Part shown: in pieces, positions 29,351 to 36,910 of the stretch
Layout: every line of letters starts with the position of its first letter
Numbering within the stretch: the stretch's first letter is position 1
Assembly (NCBI RefSeq): GCF_000154705.2
Contig: NZ_CM002917.1
Coordinates: forward strand, 1,320,461-1,384,460
Reading direction: 5' to 3'
Source of the DNA: Hoeflea phototrophica DFL-43
GTDB taxonomy: Bacteria > Pseudomonadota > Alphaproteobacteria > Rhizobiales > Rhizobiaceae
Length of the DNA stretch: 64,000 bases
Notes under the pieces: model-generated
Seen by the model: the letters and a program-made list of their open reading frames with translations, nothing else
What the model was told of the DNA's origin: nothing
Databases searched by the model: none
Position numbers and translations under genes: made by a program

Positions 29351-29638
29351 TCACGCCCTGAGGAAATCCAGTCTTGGATCCGTACGCCCCGGGGTGATTT
29401 CGACAATCTGGGCCGTTACCACATTGCTAGCGACAAAGGGGTCTTCATCCACGCGCATTTCGAGCTCGGCGCGTGCGATGTTGTGAGCCAGCACTGTACC
29501 GCCCTGTTTCGGCTCGATGCTGCCGGTGAGCAGGAACACACCATCCTCAAAGCCTTTGGCAATCCATGCGTTGTGCGCCTGCATATGTTCGGCGGCCGCT
29601 GCCTTGTTGTCGGAAAAACGAAGCATGATGAGAAACAC
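29351..29638 (-). CDS. YciI-family protein
   Basis: A 95-residue dimeric-fold protein of the YCII group: FLIMLRFSDNKAAAAEHM, the conserved His in HNAWIAKGFEDG and the FVASNVVTAQIVEI Asp/His region. These small enzymes include chloromuconolactone-type and oxidoreductase-like members, without one agreed activity. GTG 29638 is chosen, with AGGAG seven bases upstream. It is the second gene of an operon with the TetR regulator, 25 bases apart. Confidence 0.85.
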   Translation of the reverse strand: MFLIMLRFSDNKAAAAEHMQAHNAWIAKGFEDGVFLLTGSIEPKQGGTVLAHNIARAELEMRVDEDPFVASNVVTAQIVEITPGRTDPRLDFLRA

Positions 29639-29663
29639 CGGATTCTCCTGTTCCTGGCCACAA

Positions 29664-30245
29664 TCAATTTGGGCGGTGAGTTGAAAGCTGGTTGTCCAGC
29701 CATTGATACATCGCTTCAACCTCCCGGCGGACGAAGTCACCGTCCTGAAAGGTGTTGGCGAGAGAGGCAACGCCTTGGCTACGCATGAGCAGATGCATGG
29801 CGAGATCGGAGGCCTGGCCGCTGTGTCCGAGTTCTACAAACTGCTCTTCCAGCCACTCGGCGAACAAGGTGAATAGCCCTGCGGCCTCCGGTTTAAGGGC
29901 ATGATCGAGCTTGGCCAGTTCGGAGCAAAGCGTCCCTACCGGGCATCCGAAGGCCATGATCTTGGTCTGGTTGGCAATCAGGATGTTGATGAAGCTCTTG
30001 ATCCGGTTCGCGGGATTGTCTTCCTGCTGCTCCCAATGGCGCAACATCGCCTTGCGCTCATCAAGCCTGTGTTCAATCACCGCGGCCAGAACGTCGTCTT
30101 TGGTCTTGAAGTGGTAATAGAAGTTGCCCCGCGAAATCTCGACGACCCGGGCAATGTCGGCAAAGGACGCCTTCTCAAACCCCTGTTCGTAAAACAGTTG
30201 GTCGGCTGCGATCACGATCTTCCGGCGCGTTTCATCGGCTTTCAT
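29664..30245 (-). CDS. TetR/AcrR-family transcriptional repressor
   Basis: A 193-residue one-component regulator. The HTH is in the first 55 residues: RRKIVIAADQLFYEQGFEKA and SFADIARVVEISRGNFYYHF. The rest is a helical ligand-binding domain, with a YcdC/NemR-like layout. It is divergent from glyQ and has two 18-base palindromes directly ahead of it (30261-30278 and 30283-30300), strongly suggesting self-regulation. Confidence 0.93.
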   Translation of the reverse strand: MKADETRRKIVIAADQLFYEQGFEKASFADIARVVEISRGNFYYHFKTKDDVLAAVIEHRLDERKAMLRHWEQQEDNPANRIKSFINILIANQTKIMAFGCPVGTLCSELAKLDHALKPEAAGLFTLFAEWLEEQFVELGHSGQASDLAMHLLMRSQGVASLANTFQDGDFVRREVEAMYQWLDNQLSTHRPN

Positions 30246-30260
30246 GGAGAATTTTCCATA

Positions 30261-30300
30261 TTAGGTCGTTTGTCCCAATTTATTAGGACACTTGCCCTAA
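30261..30300. promoter_or_regulatory. Tandem imperfect palindromes, probable TetR operators
   Basis: TTAGGTCGTTTGTCCCAA (30261-30278) and TTAGGACACTTGCCCTAA (30283-30300) share the pattern TTAGG-N8-CCyAA. Their starts are 22 bases apart, about two helical turns, placing dimers on the same face. The nearer copy is 16 bases from the repressor ATG. Confidence 0.72.
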
Positions 30301-30421
30301 GCAGTCAAGAGCCTGGCTGCAGACTTGACCGGTCAATCCCTTCATGGCACCTGTCGCCGCACATTCAGGGCCGCACCGAGAACGGCCCGCGACCCCATGA
30401 TGCGCCATCCGGACCCAAGCC

Positions 30422-31375
30422 ATGACCGAAACCCTTCCAGATCACATGAAGCCGACCCGTTCATTCCAGGGCCTCATTCTGGCGCTGCATCGCTACTGGG
30501 CCGATTACGGCTGCGTCGTGCTTCAGCCCTATGACATGGAAGTCGGCGCCGGCACGTTTCACCCGGCAACAACACTCCGCGCGCTTGGGCCAAAGCCCTG
30601 GAATGCGGCCTATGTGCAGCCCTCGCGCCGCCCCAAGGACGGCCGCTATGGCGAGAACCCCAACCGGTTGCAGCACTATTACCAGTATCAGGTGATCCTC
30701 AAGCCCAATCCGTCAAACCTCCAGGAACTCTATCTCGGCTCGCTCGCCGCCATCGGCATTGATCCGCTGCTGCACGACATCCGCTTTGTCGAGGATGACT
30801 GGGAAAGTCCGACATTGGGTGCCTGGGGGCTTGGCTGGGAGTGCTGGTGCGACGGGATGGAAGTCAGCCAGTTCACCTATTTTCAGCAGGTCTGCGGCAT
30901 CGAGTGCGCACCTGTTGCCGGTGAACTGACCTATGGTCTCGAGCGCCTGGCGATGTATGTCCAGGGCGTCGACAATGTCTATGACCTCAACTTCAATGGC
31001 CGCGAAGGCGCAGAGAAGGTGACCTATGGCGATGTCTTCCTGCAGGCCGAGCAGGAATATTCGCGGTACAATTTCGAGATCGCCGACACCGCGGTGCTGC
31101 TCAAGCACTTCGAGGATGCGGAAAAGGAATGCGAAGCCATTCTGAAGAGCGGCGCACCATCCGAGCCGGGTTCGCTTCACAAATGCGTGCTGCCGGCTTA
31201 CGACCAGTGCATCAAGGCAAGCCATGTCTTCAACCTGCTTGATGCCCGCGGCGTGATCTCGGTCACCGAGCGTCAGGGCTATATCCTGCGCGTGCGCAAC
31301 CTGTCGCGTCAGTGTGGCGAAGCCTTCCTGCTGACCGACGCTGGCGGCCACGGCTTCCTGCAGGCTGCCGAATAG
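30422..31375 (+). CDS. glyQ: Glycyl-tRNA synthetase alpha subunit
   Basis: A 317-residue class II catalytic subunit of the heterotetrameric enzyme that charges tRNA-Gly. Hallmarks include [32 protein letters not shown] and [20 protein letters not shown] (motif 2 region) and [13 protein letters not shown] (motif 3). Length is normal. The beta subunit gene is not next to it but at 36911, after six intervening genes on both strands, which is a looser arrangement than the usual glyQS pair. Confidence 0.97.
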   Translation: MTETLPDHMKPTRSFQGLILALHRYWADYGCVVLQPYDMEVGAGTFHPATTLRALGPKPWNAAYVQPSRRPKDGRYGENPNRLQHYYQYQVILKPNPSNLQELYLGSLAAIGIDPLLHDIRFVEDDWESPTLGAWGLGWECWCDGMEVSQFTYFQQVCGIECAPVAGELTYGLERLAMYVQGVDNVYDLNFNGREGAEKVTYGDVFLQAEQEYSRYNFEIADTAVLLKHFEDAEKECEAILKSGAPSEPGSLHKCVLPAYDQCIKASHVFNLLDARGVISVTERQGYILRVRNLSRQCGEAFLLTDAGGHGFLQAAE

Positions 31376-31418
31376 GCGATAGCCGCCTCTCCGGGTCTGC
31401 TTGATCGGGGCGGCGCTG

Positions 31419-32888
31419 TCAGCTGGCGAGTGCGGATGCGCCCTTTGCCTTCTGTTCCATTGTCGAGCCGCCGGTGTGATGCAGCCGCTTGTCTTCGTAC
31501 ATCGCCATATCGGCGCGCTTGACCAGCTCTTCCATCTTCTCGCCGTCATGACTCGTCGCCATGCCGATCGCCACGCTGATCGGAGTGTTTGAATAGAACT
31601 GGTTATTGATGTGCAGCAATTCACTGATGGTTTCGACCATTGACGCGGCCGCTTTCCGGTCGGCTCCGGGCATCAGGATGGCGAATTCATCGCCGCCGAT
31701 CCGTGCCGCATGGTTGGGCAACGAGACCACGCCGTTGAGAACCTCGCCAAACCGGCGCAACAGCGCGTCGCCGGCATCATGGCCGAGCTGGTCGTTGGCT
31801 TCCTTGAGGCCGTTCAGATCCATCAGGATCGCGGAGACCGGCCGCGATGACTTCCGCTCGAGCCTGTTGAGTTCATCGGTGAAGAAGGCGCGATTGTGCA
31901 GCTTGGTCAGCACGTCGTGCTTGCCGAGATACTCGAGATAGGCCTCGGCCTTCTTGCGCGCGGTGATATCGGTAAGAGCCACCTGGACCTGGGACCAATC
32001 GTCTTCGTGCCCCGGCAACACCGCGAAATGCAGCAGAATATGCCGTGTCGACCCGTCGAGCGCATAATTGACCACTTCGCGATGATGGTAGAGCTTGCCT
32101 TCCCAAAGATCCATCAACTGTTCCCGGAACGGCTTTTCCATCTCGTCGCGGAAGATTTCCGACTGACGCAGCAGCAGGGTCTGAACGTCGGGAGCGCCGA
32201 ACAGGTCAAGTGTCGCCTGGTTGACGTTTATGACCCGGATCTCGCTCATGCACTGGCGGACAAACTCCGGATGGACGTCCATGAAAACGCGGAAATCGAC
32301 AATGCCGCGATCACGCACCATTTCGATCAGGTCCTTGATCTGGCTGAAATCCTCAACCCACAGCGATACCGGCGAATACTCGAACAGCCCCTCGGCATGC
32401 CGGCGGCTCTGGTTCTCGTTGCGCCGCGCGTCTTCGCGCGCTGTCACATCCTCGGTTGTCAGCAGGATCTGTCCAAGCGTTTCTTCATGGCCCGGCATCA
32501 CCGAGCCTTTGAGCTGGATGTCCATGCGTCGCCCTGACAGCGAATAATTGACCGCGTTGCTGCTGAACTCCGTCTTGCCTTCCCACAGCGCTGCCAGTTC
32601 ATTGATGTGGCTTTCAAACATGTCTTCGGAAAATACGACCGAGATGTTTTCCACCAGATGCGCGAGATCCCTGGCTTCAAAAAGCTCCAGCGTCTTGCTG
32701 TTGACATCAAGCACCTTGATTTCGCGCGAGCAGGATTCGACGCGCGTCAGATCCTCTTTGAGAAATGCCCGAATATCTTCGACCCCCTCAGCGCGCCACT
32801 TGTCGAACTGCTTCTTCACCCCGGAAAAATCCTCGATCCACATGGCGACGGGCGCGAGCTCGAAAATGGTGGCGTCGAAGGTTTTCAT
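31419..32888 (-). CDS. Diguanylate cyclase with two tandem PAS-type sensor domains
   Basis: A 489-residue signalling enzyme. Two homologous N-terminal domains (about residues 5-150 and 160-305) share the phrases PVAMWIEDFS / PVSLWVEDFS and ELAALWEGK / QLMDLWEGK, so they arose by duplication. The C-terminal GGDEF domain begins DVLTKLHNRAF near residue 325 and has an intact RIGGDEFAIL (near 400), so c-di-GMP synthesis is expected. The RxxD inhibitory site is replaced by SLPN. No membrane segment is evident, so the signal is likely cytoplasmic. Confidence 0.9.
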   Translation of the reverse strand: MKTFDATIFELAPVAMWIEDFSGVKKQFDKWRAEGVEDIRAFLKEDLTRVESCSREIKVLDVNSKTLELFEARDLAHLVENISVVFSEDMFESHINELAALWEGKTEFSSNAVNYSLSGRRMDIQLKGSVMPGHEETLGQILLTTEDVTAREDARRNENQSRRHAEGLFEYSPVSLWVEDFSQIKDLIEMVRDRGIVDFRVFMDVHPEFVRQCMSEIRVINVNQATLDLFGAPDVQTLLLRQSEIFRDEMEKPFREQLMDLWEGKLYHHREVVNYALDGSTRHILLHFAVLPGHEDDWSQVQVALTDITARKKAEAYLEYLGKHDVLTKLHNRAFFTDELNRLERKSSRPVSAILMDLNGLKEANDQLGHDAGDALLRRFGEVLNGVVSLPNHAARIGGDEFAILMPGADRKAAASMVETISELLHINNQFYSNTPISVAIGMATSHDGEKMEELVKRADMAMYEDKRLHHTGGSTMEQKAKGASALAS

Positions 32889-33197
32889 CTCGCAATGATC
32901 CTGTGTCTTCAGAATTTGAATGGCGAAAAAGCGACCGCAGCAACGGTTGGTAAGGTGCCCTCGACTATGAAGGCTTAATGATAAATCAAAGCTTTACAGC
33001 TTTGGGAAGAATTAACACCTCCGTGCTGGTCGCGCCGAGGAGCCGCGGGGATCTCGGACTGTTTTGAGTCGGGTAATCATGCGGCCCGTCCCCGTCTCGG
33101 CCATGGATTTTTGCAGTGAGTGTGCGTAAGTTCATTGAACCGTCAGGTCGGGCCTGCGGGTCCGAATGAAAAATGCCTACAAGCCAGGAGTGGAAGT
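32889..33197. other. Intergenic region with a small hairpin
   Basis: This 309-base divergent gap between the diguanylate cyclase and lemA holds a perfect seven-base inverted repeat CAAAGCT/AGCTTTG (32987-32993 and 32998-33004, four-base loop) in an AT-richer stretch. I see no convincing gene; promoters for both neighbours must lie here. Confidence 0.5.
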
Positions 33198-33758
33198 ATG
33201 GGGACTTGGATCATCTTGGCGGTGCTGGCCGGCATCGTGCTTTACGGGATTTCGCTTTACAACACGCTGGTCAAGAACCGGCAGATGGCCGGTGAGGGCT
33301 GGAGCGGGATCGATGTTCAGCTCAAGCGCCGCGCCGATCTCATTCCCAACCTGCTCGAAGCCGTCAAGGGCTACATGTCGCACGAGAAGGAACTGCTTGA
33401 GGAGGTCACCCGGCTGCGCGGCCAGGCGGTTGCCGGCAGCAGCGGTTCACCCGAACAGCGTGCAACGCTTGAAGGCGCGCTCAGCGGCGCGCTCGGAAGG
33501 CTGATGGCGGTGGCGGAAAGCTATCCCGATCTCAAAGCCAACGAGAATTTCAAGGAGTTCCAGGACGCGCTTGAGGAAACCGAAAACGAGATCTCGATGT
33601 CGCGGCGCTATTACAATGGTGCGGTCCGCAACCTCAATGTCTCGGTGGAATCCTTCCCTTCGGTGCTGATCGCCAATCAGTTTGGCTTCGTCAAGGCCGA
33701 GTATTTCGAGATCGAGGACGATGCGGACCGTGCGGTGCCGAAGGTGTCCTTCCAGTAA
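33198..33758 (+). CDS. LemA family protein
   Basis: A 186-residue protein with one N-terminal membrane helix (WIILAVLAGIVLYGISLY) and a helical LemA domain: YNTLVKNRQMAGEGWSGIDV, QLKRRADLIPNLLEAVKGY, then LKANENFKEFQDALEETE. Function is not established. ATG 33198 has AGGAG eight bases upstream. It is followed after 26 bases by the DUF2207 gene, a recurrent LemA partner, so the two probably form one membrane-associated unit. Confidence 0.93.
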   Translation: MGTWIILAVLAGIVLYGISLYNTLVKNRQMAGEGWSGIDVQLKRRADLIPNLLEAVKGYMSHEKELLEEVTRLRGQAVAGSSGSPEQRATLEGALSGALGRLMAVAESYPDLKANENFKEFQDALEETENEISMSRRYYNGAVRNLNVSVESFPSVLIANQFGFVKAEYFEIEDDADRAVPKVSFQ

Positions 33759-33784
33759 TCCAAGACATTAAGGCGGACAGGACG

Positions 33785-35707
33785 ATGAGGCTTTGGCTTG
33801 CTGCGATTCTGATATGCATCGCGCTGCTCGCGCCGCAGGCGGCTTCGGCGCGCGAGGAAATCCGCGCTTTCGTCGCCGATATCAAGGTGAACGTGGATTC
33901 ATCGCTTGAGGTGACAGAGACCATCAGGGTCAATGCCGAGGGCAACGTCATAGGCCGTGGCATTTTTCGCGATATCCCGCTTCGCACGCTCGACGACAGG
34001 GGTCTGTGGTCGAGCAACGGCTTTGAACTTCTTGAGGTGCTCCACAACGGGCAGCCCTCACCCTACAACACCGAATGGCAGGGACGTTTCTTCAGGATTT
34101 ACATCGGCGATGCGGATGTTTTCATTCCCCGTGGTGAACACACCTACACGATCCGTTACGCGACCACCCGGCAGCTTCGCTACTTTGAGGGCTATGACGA
34201 GCTCTACTGGAACGTCACCGGCAATTTCTGGACGTTCCCGATCCTGTCTGCTGCGGCAAACGTGGAATTGCCCGACGGCGCACGCGCCGAACAGCTTGCC
34301 GCCTATACAGGCGCGTTCGGGGCCGATGGCAGCGACTACCGGGCCGCCGGTGAAGGCCGATCCCGGGTTCGCTTCGACCTGACCAGGCCGCTCGGACCTG
34401 AAGAGGGCATGACGATTGCAGTCGGCTTCACCAAAGGCCTCGTCGTGCCTGATGCAGGCGGCAGCGCGGCGCTGCTGGGAGACAATATCGGCATTGTTGT
34501 GATGATCCTGGGATGGCTCGGCCTTCCGGTCTATCTTCTACATGCCTGGAACAAGGTCGGGCGCGACCCCCCGGCACCGCCGGTCATTCCGCTGTTCCAT
34601 CCGCCGGAAAAACTATCGCCCGCCGCCCTTTCCTTTGCCCATTTCAATGGCTTCCGCTCCGGCAAGAAGGGCATTGATCTGCCTTTCATCGCTGCGTTGC
34701 TGTCGCTTGGAGTGAAGCGCTTCATGGTGATTGACGAAGACGCGCGCGGCACCGTTACAATTCAGCGCGGCCCTGCGGAGGCCTCGGGCTCGGCGGTCCT
34801 GCCCGGTGGCGAGAACGCGCTTTATTCGACACTGCTTGGCAAGCGTGATGAAATCACTCTCAACAAGAGCAATGGCCCGGTTCTGAAAAGCGCGCTGACA
34901 AAGCTGCGCCTTGCGATTTCGAGAGAGTATGAAGGCCGCTATTACAATTCCAACCTGGGCTGGCTTCTGCTTGGCGGCATCATCGCGATCCCGGCATTCA
35001 TCATTGGCCTGATCCTCCAGGATCCGCCCGAAGATGGCTTGATGTATCTGCTGCCTGTTTTCTTCATGTCGCTTTTTGGAGGCATTCTTTGGGTTGCGGG
35101 ACGATCGGTTTTCATGCAACCGGGCATCGGTAACAGGATCATGGGCGGCCTTCTGGCCTTGGTTGGCTCCGGTCTCTTGCTGATCGCGGTTCTGGTGGTC
35201 CTGGTTCCAGGTGATTTTCCGGTCTACCAGTTCGCCGGAGCGCTGCTGATCATCGGCATGGTGACATTCATCCTGATGGTCGGTCTCATCGGTGCGCCCA
35301 CCGAGATCGGCGCCAAGGTGCTCAACGACATCAAGGGCTTCAAGCTCTATCTCGAAACCGCCGAGACCAACCGCCTCAACATGCGCGATGCGCCGGAAAT
35401 GTCTGAAGAATTGTTCGAACGGTTTCTGCCCTACGCGGCGGGTCTGGGTGTCGAAAAACTCTGGTCGGAAGCCTGGGCGGCGCAACTCGCGCGCATCGCG
35501 CCGGATCGAGAGCCGGATTACCGGCCAAACTGGTACCATGGCAATTCCTGGTCGCCCGGCAATATAGGGGCCGCTGCGGCCTCGTCGGTTGCAGCCGTAT
35601 CGGCTGCCATGGCGTCTTCCATGCCGCAACCCAAGAGCTCGTCCGGCTCGTCTGGCGGTGGTTCCTCCGGCGGTGGCGGCGGTGGTGGCGGTGGTGGAGG
35701 CTGGTAA
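33785..35707 (+). CDS. DUF2207 membrane protein with Gly-rich tail
   Basis: A 640-residue protein: signal peptide (ILICIALLAPQAASA), an extracytoplasmic DUF2207 domain (about residues 25-225, including IRAFVADIKVNVDSSLEVTE and RGIFRDIPL), a membrane helix near 240, a cytoplasmic-like domain, four hydrophobic helices between about 395 and 505, and a C-terminus ending in a Ser/Gly stretch of around 24 residues closing with Trp. This TPM-like Gly tail resembles YgcG-type proteins. It is coupled to lemA. Confidence 0.92.
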   Translation: MRLWLAAILICIALLAPQAASAREEIRAFVADIKVNVDSSLEVTETIRVNAEGNVIGRGIFRDIPLRTLDDRGLWSSNGFELLEVLHNGQPSPYNTEWQGRFFRIYIGDADVFIPRGEHTYTIRYATTRQLRYFEGYDELYWNVTGNFWTFPILSAAANVELPDGARAEQLAAYTGAFGADGSDYRAAGEGRSRVRFDLTRPLGPEEGMTIAVGFTKGLVVPDAGGSAALLGDNIGIVVMILGWLGLPVYLLHAWNKVGRDPPAPPVIPLFHPPEKLSPAALSFAHFNGFRSGKKGIDLPFIAALLSLGVKRFMVIDEDARGTVTIQRGPAEASGSAVLPGGENALYSTLLGKRDEITLNKSNGPVLKSALTKLRLAISREYEGRYYNSNLGWLLLGGIIAIPAFIIGLILQDPPEDGLMYLLPVFFMSLFGGILWVAGRSVFMQPGIGNRIMGGLLALVGSGLLLIAVLVVLVPGDFPVYQFAGALLIIGMVTFILMVGLIGAPTEIGAKVLNDIKGFKLYLETAETNRLNMRDAPEMSEELFERFLPYAAGLGVEKLWSEAWAAQLARIAPDREPDYRPNWYHGNSWSPGNIGAAAASSVAAVSAAMASSMPQPKSSSGSSGGGSSGGGGGGGGGGGW

Positions 35708-35708
35708 C

Positions 35709-35767
35709 AGGCCTTCCTGCGCTGAAAAGAGCACGGGCCTTAACTGCATGCTTTATTAGGAAGGCCT
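35709..35767. repeat. Inverted repeat downstream of the DUF2207 gene
   Basis: AGGCCTTCCT (35709-35718) and AGGAAGGCCT (35758-35767) are perfect complements across 39 bases. No T run follows, so termination would be Rho-dependent or absent. Confidence 0.45.
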
Positions 35768-35830
35768 TGAAATTCCTTCGGGTCAGGATAGCTTCAGTAC
35801 TGGTTCGAAAACTCCGAAGAGGAATTGCCA

Positions 35831-36076
35831 ATGACCAAGGGTCAAGTCGCTGCCACCGTGCCCGTCCGCATCGAAGTCGAGGCTGACAAATCCTACTTCT
35901 GGTGCACCTGCGGCCAGTCGAGCAAACAACCGTTCTGTGATGGCAGCCACAGTGGCACGGAGTTCCAGCCGCTCAAATGGACCGCCGAGCAAAGCGGAGC
36001 CAAGTTCTTCTGCACCTGCAAGCAGACCGATGGACAGCCTTTCTGCGACGGCTCCCATTCGACTGTCTCCGGATAG
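35831..36076 (+). CDS. Double-CDGSH iron-sulfur protein
   Basis: An 81-residue protein with two complete CDGSH 2Fe-2S motifs: Cys25, Cys27, Cys36 and His40, then Cys61, Cys63, Cys72 and His76 (each CxC...PFCDGSH). Two motifs in one short chain resemble bacterial Class 3-like (Miner2-type) members. There is no membrane anchor. GAGGA lies eight bases ahead of ATG 35831; a TTG two codons upstream is open. Likely electron or cluster transfer, partner unknown. Confidence 0.93.
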   Translation: MTKGQVAATVPVRIEVEADKSYFWCTCGQSSKQPFCDGSHSGTEFQPLKWTAEQSGAKFFCTCKQTDGQPFCDGSHSTVSG

Positions 36077-36317
36077 GGGACAGCCTCGCCCCCGGGACTT
36101 GGGGGACAAACAAGAAGGCGAGAATCCCAGTCTGTTCAGAGCTTTGTGCTGTGATTGGAAACAAAAAGGCAGATCGACGCCTTTGGATCACACGGTCATT
36201 CTGACAATTATGTGAATTCGGAATCCCAATCCGGAAACGGTCGGCTGCGTAAACCCTCCTGTCGCCACCACACAAGGTGGCCCGCCGCTACGGCGTTACG
36301 AACCCAGGAGAATCTTG

Positions 36318-36803
36318 ATGAAAAAGACCCTTCTTGCCGCCGCCATGGCGCTGACCCTTTCCGCACCCGCGGCCAACGCCGCCAACATCGTTGAGACAGC
36401 ACAGGGCGCCGGCGTGTTCGGCACGCTCCTGGCCGCAGCCCAGGCTGCCGGTCTTGCCGATGCACTTGCCACCGGTCAAAATCTCACCGTCTTCGCGCCG
36501 ACGGACGAAGCCTTTGCCAAGCTTCCGGCCGGCACGGTCGAAAACCTGCTCAAGCCCGAGAACAAGGACCAGCTGGTCGCGGTGTTGAGCTATCACGTGC
36601 TGCCGCGCGAACTGGTGTCAAATCAGCTCCCCGCCGGTCCGATCCACGTTCGCACCATCAAATCGGGTGGTGACCGTACGCTGGCTGTTGCCAAATCCGG
36701 CCACACGGTCACGGTCGACAACGCCACCGTGGTGCAGGCTGACATCAAGGCTGACAACGGCGTCATCCATGTGATCGACACGGTGATGTTGCCATCGAGT
36801 TGA
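36318..36803 (+). CDS. Secreted fasciclin (FAS1) domain protein
   Basis: A 161-residue exported protein. The signal peptide KKTLLAAAMALTLSAPAANA is followed by one FAS1 domain: LTVFAPTDEAFAKLPAGTVE near residue 55 and the H-box region VLSYHVLPREL near 92, closing with NGVIHVIDTVMLP. The domain mediates adhesion or matrix interaction. AGGAG precedes the ATG. The strong hairpin at 36858 lies downstream. Confidence 0.93.
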   Translation: MKKTLLAAAMALTLSAPAANAANIVETAQGAGVFGTLLAAAQAAGLADALATGQNLTVFAPTDEAFAKLPAGTVENLLKPENKDQLVAVLSYHVLPRELVSNQLPAGPIHVRTIKSGGDRTLAVAKSGHTVTVDNATVVQADIKADNGVIHVIDTVMLPSS

Positions 36804-36857
36804 CAATAGCGGTTTGAGGGCGCGCATCAGCGCCACAAATGGCAATCGACGGATGAC

Positions 36858-36898
36858 ATTTCGGGCGGGGCTTGCTAAGTCCCGCCCGAAATCTGTTT
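36858..36898 (+). terminator. Strong hairpin between the fasciclin gene and glyS
   Basis: A perfect 12-base stem ATTTCGGGCGGG/CCCGCCCGAAAT (36858-36869 and 36881-36892, 11-base loop) is followed by CTGTTTTC with only four T. It is 18 bases before the glyS ATG, so it may terminate the fasciclin transcript or act in the glyS leader. Confidence 0.65.
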
Positions 36899-36910
36899 TC
36901 AGGATGTCCC

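Noticed and set aside
33120..33197. Extended N-terminus of the LemA protein
   Set aside because: The added residues precede the membrane helix without likeness to the family, and a good AGGAG favours ATG 33198.
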